A stretch of 27,331 nt of DNA, from positions 1-27,331 of the IMG/VR virus record IMGVR_UViG_3300048546_000799; one strand, given 5' to 3'. Positions within the stretch are counted from its first letter, which is position 1, and each line of letters begins with the position of its first letter. The notes below the pieces were generated by a model. That model ran no database searches. It was given only the letters and a program-made list of their open reading frames with translations, and was not told the origin of the DNA. This document shows, piece after piece, positions 8,401-15,086 of this stretch. The position numbers and the translations under genes are program-made. This stretch comes from a virus.

Positions 8401-8736
8401 GAGACGCGGCGCCTGTATCAGTACAACATCAAGCCTGACTATGTGACGGGGACCGACGCCGGTAAAGCTGTGGCCAATCGGGGTGAGGCCGTCATGGCTC
8501 TTGAGTCGTTGGTATCTCAGCGCCTCGGAGGGGCGGCCAGCCCCGTTGTGTATCTTGGCAAGGTCGAAAGAGGAAGCGGCGACCACGTCATCACCGATCG
8601 ACAGCTCATCATTTATGGACGTGTGACATCAAACCCCGGGGTTGAGCCGTTCCAAGGTTATGAGGGCAAGGACGAAGTTCAGCGCTCCAGTCGGGTTGTT
8701 GTGTCTGAAATCCCTGGTGGATGGGAAGCCCCATGA
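5452..8736 (+). CDS. Large tail protein with sialidase-type Asp-box repeats (tail tip / receptor binding)
   Basis: A 1094-aa protein starting three bases after the tape-measure stop. Asp-box motifs (S-x-D-x-G-x-S-W) occur at residues 202-209 (SDDKGDSW) and 381-388 (SSDGGRSW); a looser SDNSGGSW lies at 789-796. Asp boxes mark bladed beta-propellers of sialidase-like proteins. A beta-rich LamG/concanavalin-like segment follows (about 490-650), then further beta domains. The region after about 950 resembles a structural anchor to the hub. The likely role is glycan recognition or degradation at the tail tip. I did not identify the full arginine triad and acid/base residues of an active sialidase, so enzymatic activity is uncertain. 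The stop overlaps the next gene (ATGA). Confidence 0.65.
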   Translation: MGARYTKYSQLSGLLVPDERVTFANLDSSLSSYTEGSPIVGQPVPSGATDLSLRSTGTNSDQHKIDVQTQTSGIPVRNGAGYVWRDSGSSSWYGADHLGLVTGHEVLSATYIPRGGIAVERLEGGRVVAISRPKTLSNGLHRMIFDASADSWTQTTVVSVAGYTFGVGSSPGLCVAPDGKLYLFLQSDRAVNSYRNVDILVSDDKGDSWSVYAQRVVDDNIISTNDLRIRAAVTDAGVFLALGTTESSAQNVRTYAATTPAGPYGLVTSDTGAQLSINAGNGDTDTHDCVALPDGSVLFVTRHTDSANVDAWVSVALPTVSTPIANGLQRQIQSTDLTPDVPEYAHDPAASVWLGEDGDIYGLISSSSGVGDHTSELLRRSSDGGRSWVLWHGNNISLRESSTDYLMKYGAVDMGGRLFVITTDEDEGATRAVYMGGHSTQTFPRGYHILGASYFSADSYVTYAKVTDISPTQLQGALYLPTAIPTDVGWSKSGAASEAITNGLFELSGTGLLIYSQTDTNSAYQGIVAEISLKVTTLTDEDTGITLQLSNNSGANDATYVYAATIKAGTGSFTLTDAISGSPVSGSATVTHDMTNETLIRIAMDKAGNVKTWYGSQSQRRQWSEGPAGTLTDDSGTTPGADTLAKWGKLDSSSQESTWSHVGWCGWPDVCTRLSSDTPAAGYANPEDVRPLDFSPLSQYVRKGIELTAMDGPTLQGEQWTVTADHLYPAESALPEVSPAPSNTYRSDSDSDDQDLVWTLSTQKARLRNSTIGLCLLRCNFKTAKLQYSDNSGGSWNTAATLDLASGLDSLTFTRQGTALLVDTGTAQAAGRYIWPDEFRGSTVKLIGGSTSVRKIKGNSGGSWTDAISRRPVFILEGVDGTEPTSGTCEIWARSGVVIAHEFTSEATHLRLRIDSGTTADGYQEVGQILIGDVFVFGNSPSFGREITTQQRAEISEDSSGATYARRSGLPSRQVSFSWDEGMETRRLYQYNIKPDYVTGTDAGKAVANRGEAVMALESLVSQRLGGAASPVVYLGKVERGSGDHVITDRQLIIYGRVTSNPGVEPFQGYEGKDEVQRSSRVVVSEIPGGWEAP

Positions 8737-10298
8737 GCGAGCGATGGTGGGACCGTGTTGAGCTGCTAGCGGCAGACCTTGTTTGGCTAGTGCGCCTTGA
8801 GTGGGCGTCACGCGTTGTTTACCTATCCCCCCAACAGGTCAAAGCAGCGGACCCAGAAACAGGGCAGACGGTGACTTGGAGGCCCGGCGTTGACGACTTT
8901 GCGTGGGCCGAATCTTTAGACCTATTCGCTCTTTCCCCAGTCAGCAGAAGCCTCACCCTGACCGTTCGACCTCACTGGTTGGACGTCCCGGAACTGGTTG
9001 CAAACCGGCAAGATTTGCACCAATGCACGGTCCAGATATACCGGCACATTCTCGGAGGGCGGTCGCTGCTGTACTTCTCTGGCCGCGTCCGTGAATACAG
9101 CTATGGGCCCAAGGGGATGCCGGTTGAGCTAGCCATTGACGCCAACCCATGGGACGACTCCGGCGACCTCTGCCCTGAGACCGCCCGCGTTGACTCAACG
9201 ACATGGCCGGACGCAGCCGAGAAAACCAACGGCGAACGCTACCCCCTTGTTATTGGACAGCCGGGATTGATTAGTGACTCAACCAGTGTGCAAGCGGTGC
9301 CAGCCTATGCGGTGGACTCTGGCAATAAGTACCTGCTCATTGCGGGCCACGCTGTGCAGGCCTCACAAGTAACGGTCCACCAAAACGGTTCCAGCGCAAC
9401 GGGTCCAGTTGAACACGTAGCAGATGGGACGGGGCGTCTTGTTGCCATTGCAGACGTTCACAACCATTTCAGCGGCATCACCTATCAGCCCAACGACACC
9501 TACCGCACGAGCTGGACAGAGGGCCCGGGGCTTACTCGAGAGGGCGGCGGCGCCATACGAACCGCTGGCGAAGTGCTGCAATGGGCGGTCAGTCAATCAA
9601 CTGCGCCTTGGGATGTGGTTTCTGTGCAGGTTGCTGCCAGGCTCCTCGAGAGCTACCAGATAGACACGTCAATCGTGTGCGACCCGACTGAGCATCTGAG
9701 GCCGTGGGACTGGATATCAGCTCAGCTGCTACCGCTGCTGCCTGTCTCTATACATGGCACGGCCAGAGGCCTTGGTGTGCATGTCTGGCCCCTTGGTGAG
9801 AGCCCGATTGCCAATCTGACCAGGGGGTTCCAGGGAGTGTTCCGGGTCGGGCGCATTCAATCAGAGGACAGAACCAGACTGCTCACAGAATCGGCCATCA
9901 GATACGCCTACGACGCGGACCACAATCTGTACGCGGAACGGGTGGCCGCAGTCTCCCGATCGGAGGACGAGGCCAACGGAGGAGGTGTACACCGGGCTCT
10001 GCAGGCTGGCAGGCTTAGGTATGGGCCGGGGGTTATAGAGGCCCAGTTTTCAGACCTGATATACTCGGCCTCCACAGCTGGCGCGGTCGTCGGCTGGCGC
10101 TCTCAAGAACTAGGCCTTCCCGCTTTCTTCGTATCGTATGACCTTGAACAGTCTTGGGGGTGGCTTAGGTTAGGCGACCAAGTCACTATCACCGACACAG
10201 AGATTGGATGGTCTCGCCGGCTCGCCGTAATACAAAGCGTTGAGCACTTGCCAGGAGGGCGTTTGACGGTAGCGCTGAGAGTGCGCGACGTGGCGTAG
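8733..10298 (+). CDS. Tail hub / distal tail protein
   Basis: A 521-aa protein. ATG 8733 overlaps the previous stop (ATGA) and has GGGAAG upstream; ATG 8721 is an alternative adding four residues. It is the last gene of the virion operon. The sequence is beta-rich with many aromatic residues, and the C-terminal part contains a LRLGDQVTITDTEIGWSRR-type strand-turn-strand followed by VIQSVEHLPGGRLTVALRV. This is the usual ending of tail-hub or baseplate-hub proteins that cap the tube and anchor fibres. No peptidase or lysozyme motif was seen. The call rests on gene order and this C-terminal pattern. Confidence 0.55.
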   Translation: MSERWWDRVELLAADLVWLVRLEWASRVVYLSPQQVKAADPETGQTVTWRPGVDDFAWAESLDLFALSPVSRSLTLTVRPHWLDVPELVANRQDLHQCTVQIYRHILGGRSLLYFSGRVREYSYGPKGMPVELAIDANPWDDSGDLCPETARVDSTTWPDAAEKTNGERYPLVIGQPGLISDSTSVQAVPAYAVDSGNKYLLIAGHAVQASQVTVHQNGSSATGPVEHVADGTGRLVAIADVHNHFSGITYQPNDTYRTSWTEGPGLTREGGGAIRTAGEVLQWAVSQSTAPWDVVSVQVAARLLESYQIDTSIVCDPTEHLRPWDWISAQLLPLLPVSIHGTARGLGVHVWPLGESPIANLTRGFQGVFRVGRIQSEDRTRLLTESAIRYAYDADHNLYAERVAAVSRSEDEANGGGVHRALQAGRLRYGPGVIEAQFSDLIYSASTAGAVVGWRSQELGLPAFFVSYDLEQSWGWLRLGDQVTITDTEIGWSRRLAVIQSVEHLPGGRLTVALRVRDVA

Positions 10299-10322
10299 CT
10301 GACAGGGCGCCTAACGGTGCCC

Positions 10323-10380
10323 CCCTCCGGCCGGGCTCCCCCTCTCCCCCTCCCCGGCCGGGGGGTCAGTTGGTTTTATT
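10323..10380 (+). terminator. Strong stem-loop closing the virion operon
   Basis: Bases 10323-10335 pair with 10353-10365 over 13 positions (one G-U), including the palindromic CCGGCCGG cores. The 17-base loop is almost pure C and T. T-rich sequence (TTGGTTTTATTT) follows. It sits just after the last tail gene and ahead of an independent promoter, as expected of an intrinsic terminator. Confidence 0.6.
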
Positions 10381-10390
10381 TCATCAATCT

Positions 10391-10410
10391 TGGTTTTGTG
10401 TATGGACACA
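10391..10410 (+). repeat. 20-bp promoter repeat, copy 1
   Basis: TGGTTTTGTGTATGGACACA is identical to 18122-18141. It contains the palindrome TGTGT-ATGG-ACACA (10397-10410), a likely operator, and the -35 box TGGACA overlaps its right arm. Confidence 0.85.
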
Positions 10411-10431
10411 CACAGGGGGGCTGTCTATATT
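10403..10431 (+). promoter_or_regulatory. Sigma70-like promoter of the 10481 cassette
   Basis: -35 TGGACA (10403-10408), a 17-base spacer, and -10 TATATT (10426-10431). The predicted transcript start is near 10438. The -35 is embedded in the shared palindrome, so a protein bound there would block RNA polymerase. The same arrangement is found at 18134-18162. Confidence 0.7.
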
Positions 10432-10445
10432 GGTTTCACAAAGAC

Positions 10446-10465
10446 GGGGGCGACGGACGCACCCC
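10446..10465 (+). promoter_or_regulatory. 5'UTR hairpin with ACGGA loop, copy 1
   Basis: The left arm GGGGGCG pairs with CGC-A-CCCC (one bulged A) around a five-base loop ACGGA (10453-10457). It starts a few bases after the predicted transcript start. The counterpart at 18176-18192 keeps the loop while the inner stem pairs differ in a compensatory way, which supports a real RNA structure. Confidence 0.55.
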
Positions 10466-10480
10466 AACGGAGTCGAGACT

Positions 10481-10750
10481 ATGACCAACGCAGCCACCAC
10501 CGCCAACAACTCCCCAGCCACTGCCGACTCCTTCGACCGCATCCGCCTTGGTGGCAACCTTTGGGCTATGTCGTACATCGACGAGTCCGGCAACGAGGTC
10601 GTCTGGTTCCCCGCCGGTCAGACTGACGACGGAGAGGCCGCGGTCGCGATTTATGACGAGTGCGACGAAGAGTGGGAGAGCCCTGTCCTTTGGAAGCCCG
10701 CCGCCGACCTGCAGGCCGCCTGCGATGTAATCAACAGCGCCACCCTCTAG
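10481..10750 (+). CDS. Small acidic protein in its own promoter-terminator cassette (moron-like)
   Basis: An 89-aa acidic protein, ATG 10481. The N-terminal 18 residues are Thr/Ala/Asn-rich and likely disordered. The rest is a compact beta-rich acidic domain containing SYIDESGNEVVWFPAG and a DECDEEWES cluster. It has its own promoter, a 5'UTR hairpin and a terminator, between the end of the rightward virion operon and the end of the leftward operon. That is the usual place and design of a moron. The upstream region matches that of the early gene at 18211, so early expression is expected. I do not recognise the family. An anti-host or anti-defence role is conceivable but unsupported. Confidence 0.7.
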   Translation: MTNAATTANNSPATADSFDRIRLGGNLWAMSYIDESGNEVVWFPAGQTDDGEAAVAIYDECDEEWESPVLWKPAADLQAACDVINSATL

Positions 10751-10771
10751 ACAGACGTCCACAGCAGCAAT

Positions 10772-10790
10772 AGGCCCTTCGGGGCCTTTT
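10772..10790 (+). terminator. Terminator after the 10481 gene
   Basis: AGGCCC (10772-10777), loop TTCG, GGGCCT (10782-10787), then a T-run. This is a compact intrinsic terminator with a stable TTCG tetraloop. It also lies just past the leftward operon's last stop codon, but lacks a T-run in that direction. Confidence 0.85.
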
Positions 10791-10796
10791 GTCGTT

Positions 10797-11078
10797 CTAG
10801 CGCTGGCGCTCCAAGTGCTGGACCCTGACTTCTAGCGCATCAATGCCAGAGACCTCTTCGCGCAGGGCCCTCACATCATCGCGGACCTCCCCAACCATAG
10901 TGACGGTGGCATCAAGCCGCTCCTGCGTCGAGGTGTAGCCCCCAACCGTGGACGCCAGCACAACAGCAATCCCAACAATAGCACCAAGAGACTGCGGGTC
11001 GTTCCAGCGCGTGCGGGCCCGTTCCATGCTTCTCTGAATAAGGGTGTCGGCGAGTTGCTCAATCTCGGTCTCGGTCAT
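10797..11078 (-). CDS. Small membrane protein with coiled coil, holin-like
   Basis: A 93-aa protein. ATG at 11078 is chosen because GAGGTAG lies just upstream; the longer form from 11099 would begin upstream of that signal. A helical charged N-terminus precedes one transmembrane segment (AIVGIAVVLASTVGGY, about residues 33-48). A C-terminal coiled coil with heptad Leu/Val follows (DDVRALREEVSGIDALEVRV). It is the last gene of the leftward operon, immediately after the endolysin. This position and build suggest a holin or related lysis-timing protein, but single-pass coiled-coil proteins have other roles too and no family was recognised. Confidence 0.5.
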   Translation of the reverse strand: MTETEIEQLADTLIQRSMERARTRWNDPQSLGAIVGIAVVLASTVGGYTSTQERLDATVTMVGEVRDDVRALREEVSGIDALEVRVQHLERQR

Positions 11079-11105
11079 GGAACTACCTCGGGGCGTCACC
11101 CCCCT

Positions 11106-11675
11106 TTACCATTGTCCACCACTCTTGGCACGGTTGGCCAGCTCAACCAATTGCTCAGCCAGCGCAACCGCGAGCCTGTCGCGCCGGGGTGTCACGTATT
11201 CGTGGTCCGGTGAATCACCAAAGTGGCTCTCGCATATCGTTGCCGGACAATTTGTGCGGGTTAGAATCCAAAGTTCATACCCTGAGCCGTTCACACTAGT
11301 CGCCCATAGCCCGCGGTCACGTATGCTTGGGAGGGCAGAGTTGTGGGCATCGCTGCAAGCTTGTGCCAGTGCCTCACCCTTCACGCTTCCGGGATAGTGC
11401 AACATTAGGTGGCCACCCGCGCCACCGGCGCCGGCATTGAAATGCAGCGAGATCACCGCGTCATAGGTGTCGTGGTTGATTCGGTCAACCAGCTCGGTCA
11501 TTGCGCCGCTTGACTTGTTGGGCCGAAAGAGGAGGTCGGCCTCTTCCCCAGCTGCCTCAAGCTCTGCGCACAGCCTCGCAGCAAGGGGGATGTTCCACTC
11601 CCACTCGTGTTCTCCGGACAGCGCGCGGGCCCCCTGGCGGTCCTTCCGATGACCCACGACAACAGCGAAGCGCAT
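11106..11675 (-). CDS. N-acetylmuramoyl-L-alanine amidase (endolysin, Amidase_3 type)
   Basis: A 189-aa protein; its ATG overlaps the upstream stop (TAATG). It has the zinc amidase pattern: GH at residues 8-9 (VVVGHRKDRQGAR), an acidic cluster E22-E26 supplying the second ligand, SLHFNAG with H78, and a C-terminal ICESHF Glu as the catalytic acid. The enzyme cuts the bond between muramic acid and L-alanine in peptidoglycan to release progeny. There is no signal peptide and no separate wall-binding domain, so export would need a holin. It is flanked by two single-pass membrane proteins. Family confidence is high; the assignment of individual ligands is by pattern. Confidence 0.85.
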   Translation of the reverse strand: MRFAVVVGHRKDRQGARALSGEHEWEWNIPLAARLCAELEAAGEEADLLFRPNKSSGAMTELVDRINHDTYDAVISLHFNAGAGGAGGHLMLHYPGSVKGEALAQACSDAHNSALPSIRDRGLWATSVNGSGYELWILTRTNCPATICESHFGDSPDHEYVTPRRDRLAVALAEQLVELANRAKSGGQW

Positions 11676-12109
11676 TAGTCTGTCTCTCCGATGAGGTCCT
11701 TCAGGCGACGGACCCGTCGCTCAACTGCGCGCCGCCGACGAGCGGACAGATCACGGCCGTGGTCAGCCAGAAGCGCCTCGAGCCGTGCCATCCTATTGGC
11801 TCGGTTCTTCTCCTTGCGCTGTAGGCCTCTCCACACCCCGATGGCGGACAGTGCGACAAAGAAGAATATTGGCCGATCAATCGCCTCAGCCAATTCGTTT
11901 GGGATATAGATTGCGTTGTCTAGTCTCTCAGCAACCAGGCCGGCCAACCTGAGGTCAGCCTCAACCTGACCCATGTCAGCGGTCTCTGGTGCGAGGTCCC
12001 GAACGGCCTGAGCGACCATTCTCATGACTGGCCCCTCGTACTGCTCGACGATACGAGCCGCGCGCAGCTCTGCCTCAGCTCTTCCCTTTAGCCACCTTGC
12101 GTTGTGCAT
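11675..12109 (-). CDS. Single-pass membrane protein next to endolysin, unknown or holin-related
   Basis: A 144-aa protein. ATG 12109 follows GGAGACAGAGG; it overlaps the end of the RusA gene by 35 bases, and a longer in-frame reading to 12196 lies entirely inside rusA and is not favoured. It has a helical N-terminal half, one hydrophobic segment (IFFFVALSAIGVW, about residues 81-93), then a strongly basic Arg-rich helix (DLSARRRRAVERRVRRL). The stop overlaps the endolysin start, so the two are probably coupled. Position suggests a lysis role (holin, antiholin or spanin-like), but the fold is not diagnostic. Confidence 0.5.
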   Translation of the reverse strand: MHNARWLKGRAEAELRAARIVEQYEGPVMRMVAQAVRDLAPETADMGQVEADLRLAGLVAERLDNAIYIPNELAEAIDRPIFFFVALSAIGVWRGLQRKEKNRANRMARLEALLADHGRDLSARRRRAVERRVRRLKDLIGETD

Positions 12110-12593
12110 CCTCTGTCTCCTCTGACTCAGACCACCTGAGCACAAGTTCAACGTGCGGGGTCTCGTCGCCGGAAGCGTACCACTTGCTGGCCACAATTCT
12201 TGTGATGCGCGAGTCGTCTGAGACGATTGCTTGTGGGATCCCGTCGTTCAGGCTCTTCACGCAATTGTCCAGGTCTGGCTTTCGGTCGTGTGGGGCCCTT
12301 GGCATTTGTCTGGTTTTCCAGACAATCCGTCCCGGACGCTTGAAAACGAAGGTCATCTCAGCAGACACCGGGCCGTGTGTTTTGGCGCCAGGGGGGAGTT
12401 CAGCCTCCCACCTTTCAAGCATTACAAACGACGCTGCGGTCTCCCACTGAACGCTCCTGCCAGCGCGGTACGCGCGACCGTTGGCGAACCTCGGGCGGGC
12501 TTGTGCGGCGGGCTGCCCAGGAATGACAACCCGCCACACTCGGTCTCTGCTTTCCTGCTCAGTCACGTTCGGCCAAGTCGGGCCGACCGACAT
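12075..12593 (-). CDS. rusA: RusA-family Holliday junction resolvase
   Basis: A 172-aa protein. The hallmark block is K105-P-D-L-D109-N with K113 and D117, followed by D126-D127 (VSDDSRI); the aspartates bind metal and cleave four-way DNA junctions. The N-terminal part has the usual IPGQP-x-x-x-A-R-P-R start of RusA proteins. ATG 12593 is the longest start and lacks a clear ribosome binding site; a GTG at 12566 overlapping the upstream TGA is an alternative that still contains the full domain. It works with the nuclease, annealing protein and SSB encoded upstream, probably resolving branched replicating DNA before packaging. Confidence 0.88.
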   Translation of the reverse strand: MSVGPTWPNVTEQESRDRVWRVVIPGQPAAQARPRFANGRAYRAGRSVQWETAASFVMLERWEAELPPGAKTHGPVSAEMTFVFKRPGRIVWKTRQMPRAPHDRKPDLDNCVKSLNDGIPQAIVSDDSRITRIVASKWYASGDETPHVELVLRWSESEETEDAQRKVAKGKS

Positions 12594-13488
12594 AGAGCAT
12601 GGACGCGGGAGCCCCTCGATAGTCGCGCTGGACCACTTTCACGAGGTCGTCTCCCCAGCACGGATTGAAATGGCTGCAGTAGCGGCAGACCCAACTCAAA
12701 AGACCGTGCTTTTTGTTAAAGGACTTTCCATCTCGTTTCGAGATATCCACCCGCGGCGCCAGCTCGACCCCGTTGGGAAGGAGCCGTGGCACCTCTTCCG
12801 GTGGCGCGCTGGCCATGTCCAAGTGCAACCGCAACAGGGGCAGAAAGTCCGGATCCCGGAAGACCCAGAACGACTGGATTGCTCCCGAGTCTTTGCACAG
12901 CATCAGGACGCCAGACCGGTCAAGGTCCAACGCTGCCATGTAGGCCTGTGCCTGATACCAATAGGACTCAGATTCGTCCCAAGGGCACCGGCCATCTGCC
13001 AACAGCTTGGATGCACGCTGGAACCCATATGAGGAGGTGCTCTTGATTTCCAGCACAGCCCACGGGGTCCCGTTCCTGAGGATGATTCCGTCGGGGTGGC
13101 CCTTAATTGGTTTGTAGTCCTCGCCAACGTCCAGCCAGACCGGCGACTGATTCTCGCCAACGTTCCGAAGGCTCCACGTCGGGTCGCTCTCCAGAGCCTC
13201 GCAGAGAGCATGCACCAGTACCGCCTCAGTGATATCGCCAAGGGCGAATGTGAGCCGAGCCCGTGCATCGATGCGCCTACCGTCAACCGGAACCCCGGCG
13301 CGAATGTAGGCCAGAGCTCTTGCGCATTTACCTAACCCCGACAACCGCCAACGCAGCTGGTCCTTCTGCTTATCGTACAGTTGACGCAGCGCCGCGCGGC
13401 CAATCTCGGCCCCGTCAGTGCCCTCGGGAGTTTCCCGGGGGCTGTCCATCCGTTCCCGAACAAGGCCAGCCAAGTCGATACCGCTCAT
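12559..13488 (-). CDS. Cas4/RecB-like PD-(D/E)XK nuclease with Fe-S cluster motif
   Basis: A 309-aa protein. ATG 13488 overlaps the upstream TGA, with GGGGGTGA just ahead. Visible elements in order: Cys55 in GKCARAL, a GDITEAVLVH93 segment, GHPD133 (metal-binding Asp), E147-I-K149 in AVLEIKSTS, Q179-x3-Y183 in YWYQAQAYM, and three cysteines C268-x2-C271-x5-C277 in CRYCSHFNPC. One early Cys plus three late Cys is the 4Fe-4S arrangement of Cas4- and AddB-like nucleases. It likely resects double-stranded ends to feed the annealing protein encoded upstream. There is no CRISPR array in the window. All catalytic residues appear intact. Confidence 0.85.
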   Translation of the reverse strand: MSGIDLAGLVRERMDSPRETPEGTDGAEIGRAALRQLYDKQKDQLRWRLSGLGKCARALAYIRAGVPVDGRRIDARARLTFALGDITEAVLVHALCEALESDPTWSLRNVGENQSPVWLDVGEDYKPIKGHPDGIILRNGTPWAVLEIKSTSSYGFQRASKLLADGRCPWDESESYWYQAQAYMAALDLDRSGVLMLCKDSGAIQSFWVFRDPDFLPLLRLHLDMASAPPEEVPRLLPNGVELAPRVDISKRDGKSFNKKHGLLSWVCRYCSHFNPCWGDDLVKVVQRDYRGAPASMLYVGRPDLAERD

Positions 13489-13916
13489 ATTGTCACCCCC
13501 TTGTATCGGGTGGCATGTTCAGCTCGAACGATGGCAGCCTCATCGTCTGTCAACCATAGAGCTATCCGTCCGCCAGGGCCCTTAGATGGACGCCAGGCAC
13601 AGCGGCCATCCCTAGACAGGGCCCTGACGATTGAGCGGTATCCGTTGCCAAGGTAAAGCTGTGCGCCCTGCCCGTTGATTGTGCCCCTCGTATGTCTGCC
13701 AGCGCGTCCTACGTTCCCCACCTCGGGATGCTGCCCCCATAGGACCGACGGAGCCGACCTAGCAAATAGCTGAGTCGTTATCTGCCGACCGCTGACCACG
13801 TCCGACCCAATGCCGGCAAGGTGAAGGATGTCATTCATAGCCCGTATCCTCAGAGTGTCATCCCCAAGGAGGTGGGCCTTGCCCAGGCTTCTCAGTGCGT
13901 TGTCCAGTCTGCTCAT
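13485..13916 (-). CDS. Unknown protein in recombination operon
   Basis: A 143-aa protein, ATG 13916 with GAGGGAGA upstream. The N-terminal 35 residues are helical (RLDNALRSLGKAHLLGDD). The centre is Gly/Arg-rich with a likely loop (GRAGRHTRGTINGQG). The C-terminal part reads as a small beta/alpha domain (GNGYRSIVRALSRDGRCAW then IALWLTDDEAAIVRAEH). It sits between SSB and the nuclease and its stop overlaps the nuclease start, so a DNA-related role is plausible. I do not recognise the family and see no catalytic motif. Confidence 0.7.
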   Translation of the reverse strand: MSRLDNALRSLGKAHLLGDDTLRIRAMNDILHLAGIGSDVVSGRQITTQLFARSAPSVLWGQHPEVGNVGRAGRHTRGTINGQGAQLYLGNGYRSIVRALSRDGRCAWRPSKGPGGRIALWLTDDEAAIVRAEHATRYKGVTI

Positions 13917-13961
13917 GTTTCTCCCTCTCGCTGCGCGCCCCCGCGCGCCTCAGTTGATTGT

Positions 13962-14339
13962 TTAGAATGGCAGGTCTTCAGTGTCGTCGGGTCCACTGTA
14001 GGTCTGGCCCGCGTTGTCGTATTCCGCCTTGGGCGCGTCCTGTCTTGGAGCCTCCACCGCGTCAACGTCCAGCCCAAGCCCCTCCTTGATAGTCCCGTCT
14101 TTGGATGTCCAACTGCGCAGAGTCAGTCGCCCAGAAACAGTAACGCGAGTCCCCTTGGGGCAGGCCAAAAGGTCAGCTGCTGGCCACTGTGACCAGGCCG
14201 TCAGGTCGAGCCAGATGGTTGGCTTGTCGCGACCCTGAGAGACCGCCAGCCGTCCAGAGACAATCTCACGCTCTCCGATTCGTTTCGTCTCTGGGTTGCG
14301 GGCAAGAACTCCGGTCATCGTTGCGTGTCTAATTGGCAT
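13962..14339 (-). CDS. ssb: Single-stranded DNA-binding protein
   Basis: A 125-aa OB-fold protein. ATG 14339 directly follows the upstream stop, with GGGGGTGA ahead; the upstream in-frame start at 14363 is not favoured. The core shows SSB strands (IVSGRLAVSQG, TIWLDLTAWS, KGTRVTVSGRLTLRSW with a DG turn). A short disordered linker leads to the acidic tip DDTEDLPF, which matches the bacterial SSB tail ending in -PF that recruits replication and repair proteins. That ending argues for a bacterial host whose own SSB-interacting proteins the phage uses. It lies between the annealing protein and nuclease genes. Confidence 0.85.
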   Translation of the reverse strand: MPIRHATMTGVLARNPETKRIGEREIVSGRLAVSQGRDKPTIWLDLTAWSQWPAADLLACPKGTRVTVSGRLTLRSWTSKDGTIKEGLGLDVDAVEAPRQDAPKAEYDNAGQTYSGPDDTEDLPF

Positions 14340-14340
14340 C

Positions 14341-15036
14341 CTATTCACCCCCGTGCGCATCAAGCGCAGCCTGTAGAATCTCAGCAGGCTTGAGCCCGTC
14401 CTGAGTCGTTAGTCGTCGCACCTTAGTGAGCGCCCATTCTGGCCCGTCGGGGTCAGCCTCGAGCGCTTTCCAGTCTTCCCAATGTGGTTCCATCGTATCC
14501 GGAACGCGGCGGAAGAATCGGGCGAGCATGTCTAGCGAGGCCACTTTCCTAGCGCCCATTGGACCCTTGACGAACTCCCGCAACATCAGCAACGGGGTGG
14601 GCTGCTGCTCCTCGGTAGGCGGCGGGCTTTGCTTGGTTTGAACCGACTGGGGAATCTGAGCATCAGGAGCCGGGGCCCGTCCCGGCAACTCACTGACGCA
14701 GGTTAGTCCAATCCCAAGGTACAATCTCGCGCAGCGGCTGACCGCTCGGGTGCTGGCCATTCTCAGACAGGCTGAGGCGATCGCCCTGTTTACGTTCGCA
14801 GGGCATGCGTCCCCGTAATCGCTGAACGTTCCCCGCGTTCCCTTTGCCGTCGCCTTGACCACCGCGGCCCGTGCTTCCGGGTCCCAGCTTATGAGCTCGG
14901 TCTCAATCGATTCGATGCCATTGGCGTGGCATATCATCAGGAGCCCGTCGTGGTTCAGGTAGTCCCTACCCTGCAGTTTCGTGATGACCCCAATATTAGC
15001 GAGGTGTTTCCGGTCTATCTGGTTCTTCTCTGACAT
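14341..15036 (-). CDS. Single-strand annealing protein-like recombinase
   Basis: A 231-aa protein. ATG 15036 has GGGAGAG upstream; the longer form from 15084 includes the ribosome binding site and is rejected. Residues about 10-115 hold a conserved core: YLNHDGLLMICHANG, IETELISWDP, then GDACPANVNRAIASACLRMA and STRAVSRCARLYLGIG. This order, with a G-D-A-x-P-A-N-V-N turn followed by an RM-x-x-TRA helix, is the pattern I associate with phage Rad52/Erf-like annealing proteins. A Pro/Gln-rich linker (about 120-148) leads to a C-terminal helical domain. Neighbours (SSB, exonuclease, RusA) strongly support recombination. The superfamily assignment is from memory of the motif. Confidence 0.65.
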   Translation of the reverse strand: MSEKNQIDRKHLANIGVITKLQGRDYLNHDGLLMICHANGIESIETELISWDPEARAAVVKATAKGTRGTFSDYGDACPANVNRAIASACLRMASTRAVSRCARLYLGIGLTCVSELPGRAPAPDAQIPQSVQTKQSPPPTEEQQPTPLLMLREFVKGPMGARKVASLDMLARFFRRVPDTMEPHWEDWKALEADPDGPEWALTKVRRLTTQDGLKPAEILQAALDAHGGE

Positions 15037-15086
15037 TTCTCTCTCCCTTCGCGCTTCCGCGCCTCGAGGGGCCCCTCGCCCCATTG

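Noticed and set aside
12559-13488. A CRISPR adaptation (Cas4) system
   Set aside because: The nuclease has Cas4-like motifs, but there is no cas1, cas2 or repeat array; phage recombination nucleases share this fold.
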